Source of the DNA: Archegozetes longisetosus | Taxonomy: Eukaryota > Arthropoda > Arachnida > Sarcoptiformes > Trhypochthoniidae | Direction of reading: 5' to 3' | Length of the DNA stretch: 64,000 nucleotides | Assembly: GCA_018873245.2 (NCBI GenBank) | Contig: JAEMBT020000009.1 | Location: 3,622,242 to 3,686,241 of the forward strand | Shown: positions 1-11,435 of the stretch, one piece after another | Layout: each line of letters begins with the position of its first letter | Numbering within the stretch: position 1 is the stretch's first letter | The notes under the pieces: generated by a model | Database searches by the model: none | What the model saw: the letters and a program-made list of their open reading frames with translations, nothing else | What the model was told of the DNA's origin: nothing | Made by a program: the position numbers and the translations under genes

Positions 1-577
1 CATTTTTAAAAGTTCGATGCGCTATAACTCTGAAGTTGATTTTTAGCCATCAAAATATATGTATTTAATTATTCTTTATGTACTTTTGATTCCATTCATC
101 ATAATTCAAAAATATTAACTGGTTAATTCTGTGTGAATTAACGTTATTATTGACAGTCCCATGAGAGGAGGAATATACCATCTTGTAAAATAGTTTTCTA
201 CAACTCATGTTCTCTCAAAAAATCGTTTAAATTGAGCTATATTTAGGAGTATAGAATACTAAAGGGCTGGGTCCCTCAGTTTCTCAATGGATACACATGC
301 ATATGAATGAAAAAAGTGCCCAAATATGCATGTTTCGCATAATATGCAAACTATATACATTTATGCATTTTGCTGGATGTATGACTTATGAAATGTAAAG
401 GTTTGAACTGAAAAATGTTTTTTTTCAAATGTATTGAGTTTTACATTTTGAATACAATTCAATGTTTTACATTATTTGTTTGATGGAATAGTTTTTAAGT
501 GAACTTTCAGAAACTTAATTTTTCCAGTCATTATTCGTTAACTAAATAAAACTAATAATTATTTTTACAATTTTAAG

Positions 578-3500
578 GATGGTATAGCACTGGTTCTTAT
601 TATTGGTCAAAAACTATAATAGAATTGCTTCCAATAATCGTCTATTCAATTTGCTACTCATTCACTGCATTTTATATAAGCGATAATGTTAACGAAAACG
701 GTAGATTTTATAAATACATATATATACTAGGTGCTGGTTTTCTATGCACTCAAGCCTTGGGATCGTTAGTTGGTATAATCTCCATCAAAAATTCAAAATT
801 AGCTATTCTTATAGCTACTGTAATCTTTGCTATTCTCTTCTTTTCGTCTAATTTTTTCTTACTCCGGAAAGATATGAAAATGTTGGACAAATATTGAGTG
901 ATTACTCTTATGCTCAATATATATTTAATTCAATACTTATTTTATTGTATGGCTTTGGGAGATGTCCATCAGACCAGATTTCAAAAGTTTTATATGAATA
1001 CGATGTTGATGATGATCAGATTTTTTGGAATAATTCAAAATACATTTTGTACTATTTCTTGGTTCTTAAGGCCTTGGGATTTATTACACTTATGTTTAAA
1101 GCAAATAAATCTTCTGTTAGTAATTGGATGAGAAAATTATGTCAATCAAAAAATAATGATATACCGAATAATAATAATAATGAGAATATCAGTCGAAAGC
1201 TTTCATTTGAAAATCACATTAATTTAGATGAACGTAATGACGAATTGATTGGAAATGATTTAAATATACGCGAAAGACTTCTAGATAGGAATTTATTAGT
1301 CGCGTGGATTGATCTCTCGTTTACTATTCCATCGACTTTATTTAGAAAAGAGAACAAAATTTTGGATAATATAAGTGGTTGTATTGAAATGGGATCACTA
1401 AATGCACTGATGGGTCCATCAGGTTCTGGAAAGACAACTCTATTGAAATGTCTTAATGGAAAAAATAATTTTGGTTTAAGTGAAGAAACAAAAATTTATT
1501 TGAGCTCAAAACAGAGGGTTCGTAAGTGTTTTATAGGCCAGAATCAAAGTGAACATTTGCATAAAGGACTGACTGCAAGACAAACATTGATATACGCTTC
1601 GAAACTAAAAAATAGCGAAACGCAATTGAAAGTGGATCATGAAAATATGATCAACGATTTGATGTCAGAGTTGATGATCGCTAATACTGCAGATACTTAT
1701 ATCGAGAACTGTAGTGGAGGTGAACAAAAACGTATAGTAATTGCATCGGAATTGACTTCTTATATAAAACCAAACTTGTTGTGTATTGATGAACCCACGA
1801 GTGGACTCGATAGCAATGCAGCAAATGTTGTGAGTTATTTAATTCATTAGTATTATATTTATTTTTATAGTTGAATTTTTCATATCAAATTATAGGTAAT
1901 TCAATGTCTGAAAAATTTATCACATCACCACAAAATGTCAATCATAACAAGTATACACCAACCAAGTAATGACTTATTTGTGATGTTCGACAATATCTAT
2001 GTGTTATCAAAAGGAGGTGTTTGTGTGTATTCTGGTCTACCACTAGATCTGAAAACATATTTAAGTGAATGCGACATTGAATGCAATCAAAAACAAGTTC
2101 CGATTGAAGTTTTATTAAAATTTTGTTCAAAATACATAATTGATGAGAATATAAAGCAATTAAGTCATAAAACATCACAAACGAAACAATCGATAAAAAT
2201 AGATGTAATAATGAGACATTTCTATCTCCAAATGGCATTCGGTTCAGATCCAAGAGATTTCATTTGATAGATTTTTGGTATCTGTTGTTACGAACAATGA
2301 CTTCCACTTTTATATATCAATGGAAAGCAATAGTATTGCAAATAATATTCTATCACGTTCTAGCACTTTCGATAACCTATTTATACGCAAAAGATATTTC
2401 GAAACCTGATGGATGTGTAGATTTCTATTCGATTCTAGATGAAGACTGTGAAGAAACTGCTGAGAAAATAGAAGAAGAATCTCTTTTGAAACAGAATATT
2501 AAATTTAATATAGGCACAGTATTATTCTCGAATATGCTTGTGTTTGCTTCCAATACTATTAACTTTAGATTAGATGTCAAAAGTTTTCTTAACGAACATC
2601 AAAACGGTATGCTCTCAAAATTTTAATTTTTTCAATTAGGAAACGATTTTAAACTTTAAAAAATTCAACAATTCTCTTTCAAATATATTCAATCATATTT
2701 TTGTTGAAGTGTTTATTTTTAGACCAAAATTCACAAAAAGATATTATCGTCAATTCAATGTCTTATTATGAATTGAAAATAAATTTCACTTAGAAGTATT
2801 TTAATAGCCATAAGTATATAGTTTAGGACTCAATAAATTTGGCATGCGTTTCGAAATATTATTTTGGAAAAACTCAGAAAAGATTAAAATAGCACTTTTA
2901 TACAAAATTTTAATTTTCAATAGCGAGGTATGTGATACAGATAAATTAATTGAAGGGACAGGCGCAAGTCTTATGTCAGTTTAGAGTGGAAATTCGGGTG
3001 AAAAGGTCAAGGAATTCAAAGTAAAGGGATTAAGATCTCATATACCCAAGACTAACGGCTTTGATTAAATTTTACTCCTTTCATTTGGATGAAAACTGGC
3101 CAGTAGGAGTGGCAAAAATAACTCATTTAAATGGATGTTCATTGATGTGCTCTTGCATTATTCAGCGAACTTATTCTGTTGATTTTTTATAATTGGTATC
3201 GAAATCAAAGCCTTTGTTCATCAAATGCAAAGAATGTTCTATTGTTAGGAGCATTATGATGAGTTGATTGATGGTCTTTTTGATGACGAGAACAATTTCC
3301 AGTGCTTTAGTAACAAATTTGAAGTTCGAATTAATTATGAACCAAACGAGATATGAAATAATAAGATTAATCATGAATACTGTGAATTACACAGTCTATC
3401 TGAAATTTTATATGGTATTAATCGATTTGTTGTTCTAAACTGTTTCTTTGCAATACAGATAAATCAAGCTCCAAATTTATTGAAAAACTGCATTAATGAC

Positions 3501-5339
3501 TTTACATTTCGATGTTAAGTTCTTCAAACAATATTATAGAAAACAAATTTGGTCAATGACGACTAACTAGGCGCGATTACAATAAAAATCAGGCAAAGGT
3601 TCCTTCGGATAGTACTCGATGAGAGAAATTCATCCCCATACTCTCTCGAACTCCGCTCACTCGTTTACAAACCACTCCCAACTTCTCAAAATAGCCAGAA
3701 ATAAACCCTGAATGGGCGAAGCATTATCTAGACATCGCTCTAACTCCATATAAGTTCCTCCCACCACATCGCACACGCCATATAGTTTCTATATAAACTA
3801 TTCATACTTCCTAAAAATCCACCTTGTTATGGAGTCAGTTGACATTCGACATTCTTATCTCCCCTGCGGTGCTAGCGAACAAGCAGTGATGCATAAAGAG
3901 ATTAGGGGGTGTGGTCGTTCAAAGCGACCTGCTCTATCACTCTAGCTTCTCCCAATCCACTCGTAATACGTCATCTTGCATTATCAGCCTGGAATGACCG
4001 GTCTTTTTCAAGGCGCCGACGGGCAACACAAGATGCTAACCCGGCGAATCTTTCGCACGAAGTTGTCATTGATTTTGAAAGGCTCACCATTTCACCTTCA
4101 ATGACATTTTCAGGCGACACTAAGTAATTTGTTGAAAATTAATTAATATAATTGCTGTAAACTAAAATTTACAGAGTTTATCAAACTTCGCCGTGATATA
4201 AATATTCAATAGTTTCAAATGATATAAAATTTGATTTTTACAGTTAAATTTTAGGATTAGATAAAATAAACCTTTGCTAGTTTAGAAAGGTAGATTTTTA
4301 GAAAGTATGAATAAATTATATATAGAACTATAAAGCGTGGGTGCATGTTAGAAGGGGCTTGTATGGAGTTAATGTCGTGCATAGTTTACGCTCCGCCCAC
4401 TCGGAGTATATTTCTGGTTATTTTGAGAAGTGGGCAGGACAGAAAAGTGTGTGTGGATGAACTTCTCTCATCGCGTACTACCCGAAGGAACCCTTACATG
4501 ATTTTTATAATCACTACGCCTAGCTAGTCGTCATTGACCACAAATGTCAGTATTTTGACAACTAATTTTAGCTCCGAAGAAATTTTCATAGCTTCAATTA
4601 TTCTTATTTTTTATATTAAACTTACTATAGAATCATTTTCACGATTCTGATACGATATAATATACTAATGATTTTATTTAATGAAAGTAAAATTTAATTT
4701 TATTATAGTTTGGTACAGTACAGGAGCATACTATTTCGCAAAATCAACAGTAGATATGATTCCAATAATCTTAACATTCATACCCGTTTTTGGATAACTA
4801 ACTTATACTCAAACTTCATATATTTCGAATACCTATACTTTATGATTCTTGGCTTATTTTGTGCCCAAAGTTATGGACAACTATCGGGAATAATATTTCA
4901 TGAGAACCAGGTCTTAGCAATGTTATTTTCATTTACAATATACGTGTCTTTTCTTAACTTAAGCAATACGATTATACCTATCAAAGAACTACATTATTCT
5001 CTTCAATTATTAAGTGAATTATCATTTCTTAAAATTGTTTTCGAATCTTTAATGATTATTATCTATGGATTGAATCGTTGTGATTCTGGTAGTTTTTCGG
5101 GTGTTTTATATCAGTTTAATATCGATGATAAACATATTTGGGCTAATACTAGGAATTTATTGATTTATTATATCGTATTGAGATTGTTATCGTTAATAGC
5201 ATTAATGATTAAAGTGAATTCATTTAATAAAAGACAATTAGCTCGTGATAAGGAAAATTTTACCCAAGAATCGAGTGAGAAAACAGAATCATTACTACTA
5301 AGATCAGCATCTGAAACAGATTACTGTAATTATTTTTAA
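578..5339 (+). CDS. ABCG-type ABC transporter, copy A (3' part: end of TMD1, NBD2, TMD2)
   Basis: Likely exons are 578-1829, 1896-2606 and 4709-5339; the 5' part lies left of the window. Exon 1 encodes the end of a membrane domain (WYSTGSYYWSK, then several hydrophobic helices). It then runs, in one reading frame from about 895, into a nucleotide-binding domain: Walker A GPSGSGKTT, signature CSGGEQKR, Walker B LLCIDEPTSGLD. Exon 2 has the H-loop SIHQPSND and the first part of the next membrane domain. Exon 3 has the remaining helices and the C-terminus. TMD-before-NBD in one ORF means this is not a simple half-transporter. Splice phases (1/2) match copy B. The frame is broken by single-base changes near 885, 2204 and 4790, where copy B reads through. 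Family role: export of lipids or xenobiotics across the plasma membrane. The substrate is unknown. Confidence 0.85.
2607..4708 (+). other. Intron of ABCG copy A containing a mobile element
   Basis: Donor G|gtatgc at 2606/2607 and acceptor tattatag ending at 4708. The same intron in copy B is 37786-39730 and holds a different inverted-repeat element, so the two insertions occurred after the duplication. No coding exon is seen here. Confidence 0.6.
3551..4539. mobile_element. 989-bp non-autonomous DNA transposon with long terminal inverted repeats
   Basis: The ends (3551-3790 and about 4320-4539) are imperfect inverted repeats of roughly 220-240 bp, beginning GGTCAATGACGACTA. They are flanked by near-identical 8-bp sequences (ACAAATTT and ACAAATGT), as expected of a hAT-like target duplication with one change. 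The middle (about 3830-4110) is visibly richer in G+C than its surroundings and has an open frame (3909-4127) with no family resemblance that I recognise. No transposase is seen, so it must be mobilised in trans. It sits in the last intron of ABCG copy A. Confidence 0.75.
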
Positions 5340-7077
5340 TCTTCTCATCTAAGATAACTTATAACTATTATTTCTTATTGCTTTTAGTCTTTAGGTCAAG
5401 ATTAATGCCTATATGTTGAGTACTTTCTAGATCACTTCCATTGTTACTTTTAGTATGAAAAACTCATTTTTTCATAGTTATGAAATAGTATGTCAAACTC
5501 TTTAGACTAACTCAAAATTCTCAAACGTTTAATTTCGACCGTGATATAAAATGTTTCGAGAAATGCATTTTCGTAAAATGAATATTCAATAAATATACTG
5601 AATATAACATTACTATTGAAATAGATAATCCAAGAAATTACTCTTTTTCTATGGTACAGACAAGCTGTAAAATATTTGCTAGAGTTAAAAATCTTATGAA
5701 ATACAAGCGGAGTTTTAAATTAAAAGTTGATGACAAAATTAAATTTCGTATACTATATATTTAATCTTATACTAAAATATTTTCATGTAAAATGTTTTTA
5801 AACAAAATGCTTATATTCTTTTTTGTAAACTAATCAAATTTTAAAAAACTTTAATTAAATCATTAAATCATATACAAAATTAATGTACTGATATCTTTAA
5901 AAATATCTTTAAAAATATTTAATCTTTACTACTATTTTTTAATTTAACTCAAATCCAAAGAATGTTCCAAAAGTAATCATTTAAAAAAAATATTTGTGTT
6001 TGCACCATAAAAAGTATGCACGAGTTTTTATATCAAAACTAATATAATTCTCAATATCATTTTTCAAACACTAAATTCTTTCAATATAACCAAAGAGCTG
6101 TTTTCATAGCTTTTCGTTACAAGCATCGAAAATTTAATTTGAATCTTATAAAAGTCAGCTTTATTTATTCTTAATATCTTGATTTTAAGCTGTTTAAATT
6201 AGTAGGGTAATAGTTATTCTGGTTTCATTCTATCAATCAATGGCATTATAATCTATAATTGGTTTTTTTTAATAAAAATGACTGAAGCCAAAAACTTTTG
6301 AAGCACTTTTGCAGTCCGTTATATATCGAAATTCCGATATATATCACTAACAATGAATTTATGTCACTAGAATGTTAAAATCATAATAATAGCCTTGTCA
6401 AAATATGAAGACTCAATAATATTATACTTTAGTAGTTACAGAAATTTCCAAACAATGAACTTCGAACTGTTTCATAATAGCTATTTGTAACTAGAAATTC
6501 GCCATCAGATATTACAATAGATTAAATCTATTTAATCAAAACAGACATAATATAAAATTGCACAATTATTCAAAAAGTGAATAAATCATATAAATAATAA
6601 TTCTTTGTAATTTGATGGGCCATTAACGGCAGTGTTTAAAGTAAAACTAAAAGCAAAAATTTTAAAGTATTGAATAATATGAAAGCTTTGATTTAAATCA
6701 CGTATCGATCGGAATTAACATTTCAACTTTCACTCATTTCTCAGAACAATTAATTATATGACTAGCTATTAATTAATTAGATAAGAATCAAGAAATATCT
6801 TAGTGCAATATATTCTTTGAATTATATAACGAAATATCACATATAATTATGGCTCATGAACAATTCTCAAGTTTCAAGTTGAAATAGTAAGATAAATAAG
6901 ATAAAATAGGAACAATAAAAAGTGAAAGTTGTAGATATGGTATTCTTCTTGCGTGCGATAATAAATTCTTGACAGTCTATCCATATAAATATGAGTTGAA
7001 CTAACATTGAAAAACCAGTTGAAAATATTAACACGAAAAAGTAGACATTTTCCACTCAATACACATTCTATGCAAAA
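5340..7077. other. AT-rich intergenic DNA
   Basis: No supported gene. Short open frames on both strands here are AT-rich and show no signal peptide, motif or paralogue in the window. Confidence 0.5.
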
Positions 7078-8502
7078 ATGAAATTCCTTTCATTTATAAT
7101 ATTGCTATCATTCGTGTTTAAAATATATTGTAAGTATAATTTAGCGAGTTTTGATTTAGAAAAGCCGTTCAAGTTTTCTAATACTATTTGTTTTTCATTT
7201 AAACTTAGGTTACAACGGTTGCGGAGACTCTTCCTAGAAGCCATACAAAGACGAGAAATGTCTTAAATTTCTGTCTCCCAGTTTATCAGCGACTAGAGAA
7301 GGAGCTGAAGTTCTTTGCAATAAAGAGAGATCCGATAGCGACGACAGTGAAAGCTATGTCCCAACACTCGCAGAAATATTATCAGAAGATGAACAAACAG
7401 TTATTGAACAGTACGTGTTCAGCAATTCCCAAGTTTGTGATAATGTTTGGATTAGGGCTAAACGACATAGCGATAACAAATTCTATTGGAATGATGAAGC
7501 AGAAGTTAAATATTCGAAATAAGAACCAAATGCCCCGTCAGAATCAAATCAGAGGGAATGTGTTGTTATGCTATCGGGTCTGACCAGAAATAACGATCCA
7601 GCACTGAGTATGCAAAAATCAGCTGAATCGAAACAAACATTGACCGATAGTGAAGAAGATAATGTCGGCAAGTATTCAAGTATAAACTTTTAGGAACCGA
7701 TATTATAAACTAAATAATAGCTTTATATGAATCTTGTTTAAATTAGCAATAAGTGAATTTTAAGCAATTATTCTGAAAAACTTATTAATCGTAAACTAAT
7801 GCATTCTGCTACGAGCTTCGATTGCGATTTACTTTTAAGGATAGCTTACTAGTAAATTAAATTTTCTTTGCATTCAAATCTATAGAATCTAATTTTTTCT
7901 TTCTATAATCAGAAGTGCAAACAAGCATCGTTCAAGGAGCAGGTCTTTGGCGAGATGTCAACTGTAACATTTAACAGTTGATAGTTTGTCAAAAGTATCA
8001 GTCATGGTCTGTTCCTAAGATTCAAACGACTCTTATGAAAGTCAGATCTAATTTGGAATATGAGATATCAAACAAAAGTAAAAATGAATGAAAAGTAGAA
8101 AAATAGTTTACTTTGAGTAAAATTTTTATGTTCTTCCAATTAGTTCCGATTGGTTTCATTTATGTCGAATTACCTGATCAGCAGCCACCAGCAGCGTTGT
8201 GGCCTACTTTTGAGTGGACCGAAGTCAGCAAAGATTATGCTGGACTTTTCTTTCGTGTTTCAGGCGGTAATTCTGCAGCATTTGGAACTAATCAGACGGG
8301 GAGTTGTCCGCGTTAGATTTATGTTCACAGTTCACCAAGAGGTTTTGATTTGAATGTTGACATCCCTCTTAATGGAACAGAGAGTCAACCAGTTTTTGGT
8401 GGTGGAAATCACGGAGATCCGTATGGAATGAGTTTTGTTGTGTCTGCAGGTGAAGTCAGACCAGTTAATACAGCGGTTCGTGTCTGGAAACGAATTGCAT
8501 GA
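7078..8502 (+). pseudogene. C-type-lectin-like domain plus phage-tail-collar-like domain, secreted, with in-frame stops
   Basis: Exon 1 at 7078 encodes a signal peptide (MKFLSFIILLSFVF) and ends at a good donor (T|gtaagt, about 7130). Exon 2 (about 7210-7670) reads as a C-type-lectin fold: a YKDEKCLKFLS start, a VWIRAKRH...FYWND core and ECVVM. A further exon (about 7915-8060) holds the LWRDVNC...VCQK end of the fold. The last exon (8144-8502) matches a different family: VPIGFIYVELPDQ, LWPTFEW, YAGLFFR, GGNSAAFG and the ending RPVNTAVRVWKR. That pattern is known from phage tail-collar-like proteins and from scattered invertebrate genes. About four in-frame stops (two in exon 2, one in the third exon, one near 8313) make it a likely pseudogene. 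Exon boundaries in the middle are uncertain. Confidence 0.6.
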
Positions 8503-9255
8503 AATTATTAGTTATTAGATCTATTTATGACTATTAAGAATAAAGTATCATTATATTTGTTAGTTTATTGAATAATAAAATTTCATTAATTAATGTGAGA
8601 AAAAATTGATTTTCAAGTTGAAAGCTTTATAAGAAATGAGTTTTACTATCAAAAATTTTTATTATATCAGAAATGATTATCAAAGCGTTAATGATAGAGA
8701 ATTACAAAATATTTTTATTATGCATTCAGCAATAGCCTGTTTACAATTATCACTTCTTAATATGCAATGAACTTCAAACGATGTAATAAATTTAAGAGTT
8801 GATGAATCAGACTGAACAATCGGAAACAATTATCTGCTTGTTTGTTAAGCATACAAAGAAGTAAATGTATAATACCATAAAAATGTAATCGAATTATATT
8901 AGTTCTATTCATAATAACCTTTATATCTAATTATTCGAATGATTCTACCTTAGTGAGAACAATCATAATTTAGATGGTCAATTTTATACATGATGATATT
9001 TCAGACCAGACCTGCATAGTTCTCGGGGATTATAAACTGGGCATCTTCAGAACATTGTGCAAACTTTATGTTTGAATAAGATATCAGAAGTTAGACATTC
9101 GAATTGAATTCTTTCTTTCATTTCTGACTTGAACTAATTGTTTGTTCAATATTCAATTCTGAAATTTTTATTTAAACTATTGTAGGTTTATAATTCTTAT
9201 AAATAAAATTGCAGAACAGAACACATGAGAATATTTCAAATTCAGTTTATATATA
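8503..9255. other. Intergenic, AT-rich
   Basis: No gene or repeat that I can support between the lectin-like gene and the convergent peritrophin gene. Confidence 0.4.
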
Positions 9256-9749
9256 TTAGGATTTAGAAAAACAAATTAAAAATGCGTGTTCTTCACATCT
9301 TTTCGATGAATTATTCCATGCAAGACCAGAATCACAAGAAATTTCTATTGGCCCACTTTGAGAAATCCACCACAACTTAGTGCAATCTTGATGTGGGACC
9401 AAATATTGTGCGCCTGAACATTGATTTGCTGGTTTTTTCGTAGTAGTTGTTACCAATACTGGTGTTGAGGTTATACGAACTGAAGTTACTATAGAATCAG
9501 TTGTAGTAGTAGGTTTTTACAAATAACATTTTGTTCCCAATCGCAAACTTTGTATATATCATTCCAAAGAAGAGGTATATCACATGTCATCTCTTTTGGT
9601 ATGCTGTTAACGCAGTGCCAGTATTTGTTGCACTCTTCGTGTGCAAACTTTCCATTAGGTTCTGGACAAACAAATGTATTTTCTTGATTAAAATCACTTC
9701 CAAAACATAGATTAATCGCAAAAAATGTCAATAGGATAGCTCTCAACAT
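9256..9749 (-). CDS. Small secreted protein with two peritrophin-A (CBM14) chitin-binding domains
   Basis: Starts at 9749 with a signal peptide (MLRAILLTFFAINLCFG). The first CBM14 domain has the classic spacing C-x11-C-x5-C-x9-C-x12-C-x7-C (CPEPNGKFAHEEC to NVIC). A short Thr-rich linker leads to a second domain (CSGAQYLVPHQDC ... KRC ... LIC), in which the third cysteine position is Trp-Ile and no Cys is present. The frame slips by one base at the A run near 9525-9530 (TGT followed by five A); one further A would restore a VICKKPTTTT reading. That suggests a sequencing slip or a recent mutation. CBM14 proteins bind chitin in peritrophic matrix or cuticle. It is a paralogue of the next gene (10239-11435). 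Confidence 0.8.
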
Positions 9750-10238
9750 AATTCAAATAGTTTAAAACCAATAATCTACAACAACAGTAATCTTTAATTA
9801 AGAATAAACTTAAGTTAGTTTCTGTCGAAAATCGATTAAACTCGATGAAACTTACACAATGTCATAAGTGATAAGGACGTATACTAATGAGAAGGAAAGT
9901 GCTTACTGCACGAAACTTTATTTCATGCGTTAAATTTTCGATAACTCCCTCTTCTAGGAATTTTGCTCACTTTGTACCAAGACATGCAGTGAAATGATAA
10001 TAATTTATAAAGCATTATTAAGAGACGAAGAATGACTTGAATATCACTCTAATAAAAATCATAAAGATTTTAATCTTTATTTTCTTGAAAACAATTAAAA
10101 CACATTAGTATTAAAAACAAGTTTGAGATATTAAACTTCTTAGATAATTAACAATTTTAATTCTTTAACTAAATAACTTTCACTCTGTCTGGGAGAGAAA
10201 AATTTAGATTTTAGATAACTTAAGACTTGTAATCAATA

Positions 10239-11435
10239 TTAGCTAAAATTGATACAATTAAAGTATGATCGTTCATCACATCTTTTTGATAAATCATTCC
10301 ACGCGAAACCAGGATCACAATCAATCTCTTGAGATATTCCCTGAAAAGTCCACCAAAACTTTGTACATTCTTCATGTTTGACTAAATTCTGTGAGCCTGA
10401 GCACTGATTCGATAAAATAAAAGGCTTTGGCGGGGTTTCAGTTGATTGAGTTGCTGTGGGATCTTTAGTATCAGTTGTTAGTTCTTCAGGTGTTGTAACT
10501 TCTTCAGGTGTGGTGAGTTCTTCAGGTGTGGTAATTTCTTCGGGTATAGTGACTTCTTCAGGTGTGGTAACTTCTCCTGGTGTGGTAATTTCTTTAGATG
10601 TGGTAACTTCTTCAGGTATAGTGACTTCTTCGGGTATGGTGACTTCTTCAGGTATGGTGACTTCTTCAGGCGTGGTAACTTCTTCTGGTATGGTGACTTC
10701 TTCAGGTATGGTTACTTCTTCAGGTATGGTGACTTCTTCAGGTATGGTGACTTCTTCAGTTGCTGTAACTTCCTCTTGTGTGGTAACTTCTTCTGGTGTG
10801 GTGACTTCTTCAGGTATGGTTACTTCTTCAGGTATGGTTACTTCTTCAGGTATGGTTACTTCTTCAGGTATGGTTACTTCTTCAGGTATGGTTACTTCTT
10901 CAGGTATGGTGACTTCTTCAGGTATGGTGACTTCTTCAGGCGTGGTAACTTCTTCTGGTGTGGTAATTTCTTTAGATGTGGTAACTTCTTCTGGTATGGT
11001 GACTTCTTCAGTTGTTGTTACCTCTTCAGATGTGGTAAATTCTTCAGTGGTGGTTATTCCTTCCGATTCTGTAGTATATGTTATTCTAACAGTTGAAGAC
11101 TGTGATGTCACAATAGTAGATTGTGTTGGAGTCGAGATCGTTATAGTGCTTGTCATTGTTGTAGAGCTAGTCGTATCGTTAGGAGTGGTTGGTGTGGATC
11201 CACTGCAAACAACATTAAAATGCCAGTCACAGGCTCTATACTCAGGGTTGAAAAGAAGAGGTTTGGGACAACTCATTTCTTTGGATTTGTTATTGGTACA
11301 TAACCAGAATTTATCACATTCTTCGTGAGCAAAACTTCCATTAGGCTCTGGACACACAAATGAAGAATTTATTTGATTACAAATAAACCCAAAACTTTCG
11401 ATCATTACAAAAGTTAGAAATATAATATTTTTCAT
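10239..11435 (-). CDS. Mucin-like peritrophin: two CBM14 domains separated by a 32-unit hexapeptide repeat
   Basis: A 398-residue open frame with signal peptide (MKNIIFLTFVMIESFGFIC). The N-terminal CBM14 has all six cysteines (CPEPNGSFAHEEC ... CDWHFNVVC). A Ser/Thr-rich stretch follows, then about 32 tandem copies of T-[TI]-P-E-E-V, and a C-terminal CBM14-like domain (CSGSQNLVKHEEC ... KRC ... FNC) that lacks the third cysteine, exactly as in the neighbouring paralogue. The Thr residues make it a candidate for dense O-glycosylation and the Glu residues make it strongly acidic. Likely role: a secreted structural component of a chitin-containing matrix that spaces two chitin-binding ends. No intron is needed. 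Confidence 0.9.
   Translation of the reverse strand: MKNIIFLTFVMIESFGFICNQINSSFVCPEPNGSFAHEECDKFWLCTNNKSKEMSCPKPLLFNPEYRACDWHFNVVCSGSTPTTPNDTTSSTTMTSTITISTPTQSTIVTSQSSTVRITYTTESEGITTTEEFTTSEEVTTTEEVTIPEEVTTSKEITTPEEVTTPEEVTIPEEVTIPEEVTIPEEVTIPEEVTIPEEVTIPEEVTIPEEVTTPEEVTTQEEVTATEEVTIPEEVTIPEEVTIPEEVTIPEEVTTPEEVTIPEEVTIPEEVTIPEEVTTSKEITTPGEVTTPEEVTIPEEITTPEELTTPEEVTTPEELTTDTKDPTATQSTETPPKPFILSNQCSGSQNLVKHEECTKFWWTFQGISQEIDCDPGFAWNDLSKRCDERSYFNCINFS
10470..11060 (-). repeat. 18-bp coding minisatellite (TxPEEV hexapeptide, about 32 units)
   Basis: The tandem 18-bp unit reads ggtatggtgacttcttca on the plus strand. Variant units (TTSKEI followed by TTP-E/G-EV) recur about 21 units apart, which implies that larger blocks were also duplicated. 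The frame is preserved throughout, so length changes occur in multiples of 18 bp. The opposite strand is also open for 290 codons, but this is a by-product of the repeat. Confidence 0.9.

Noticed and set aside
3909-4127. 72-codon open frame inside the 989-bp element
   Set aside because: No motif or paralogue; explained by the lower AT content of the element core.
10456-11328. 290-codon open frame on the plus strand
   Set aside because: It is the reverse reading of the 18-bp repeat of the peritrophin gene; the real frame has a signal peptide and chitin-binding domains.
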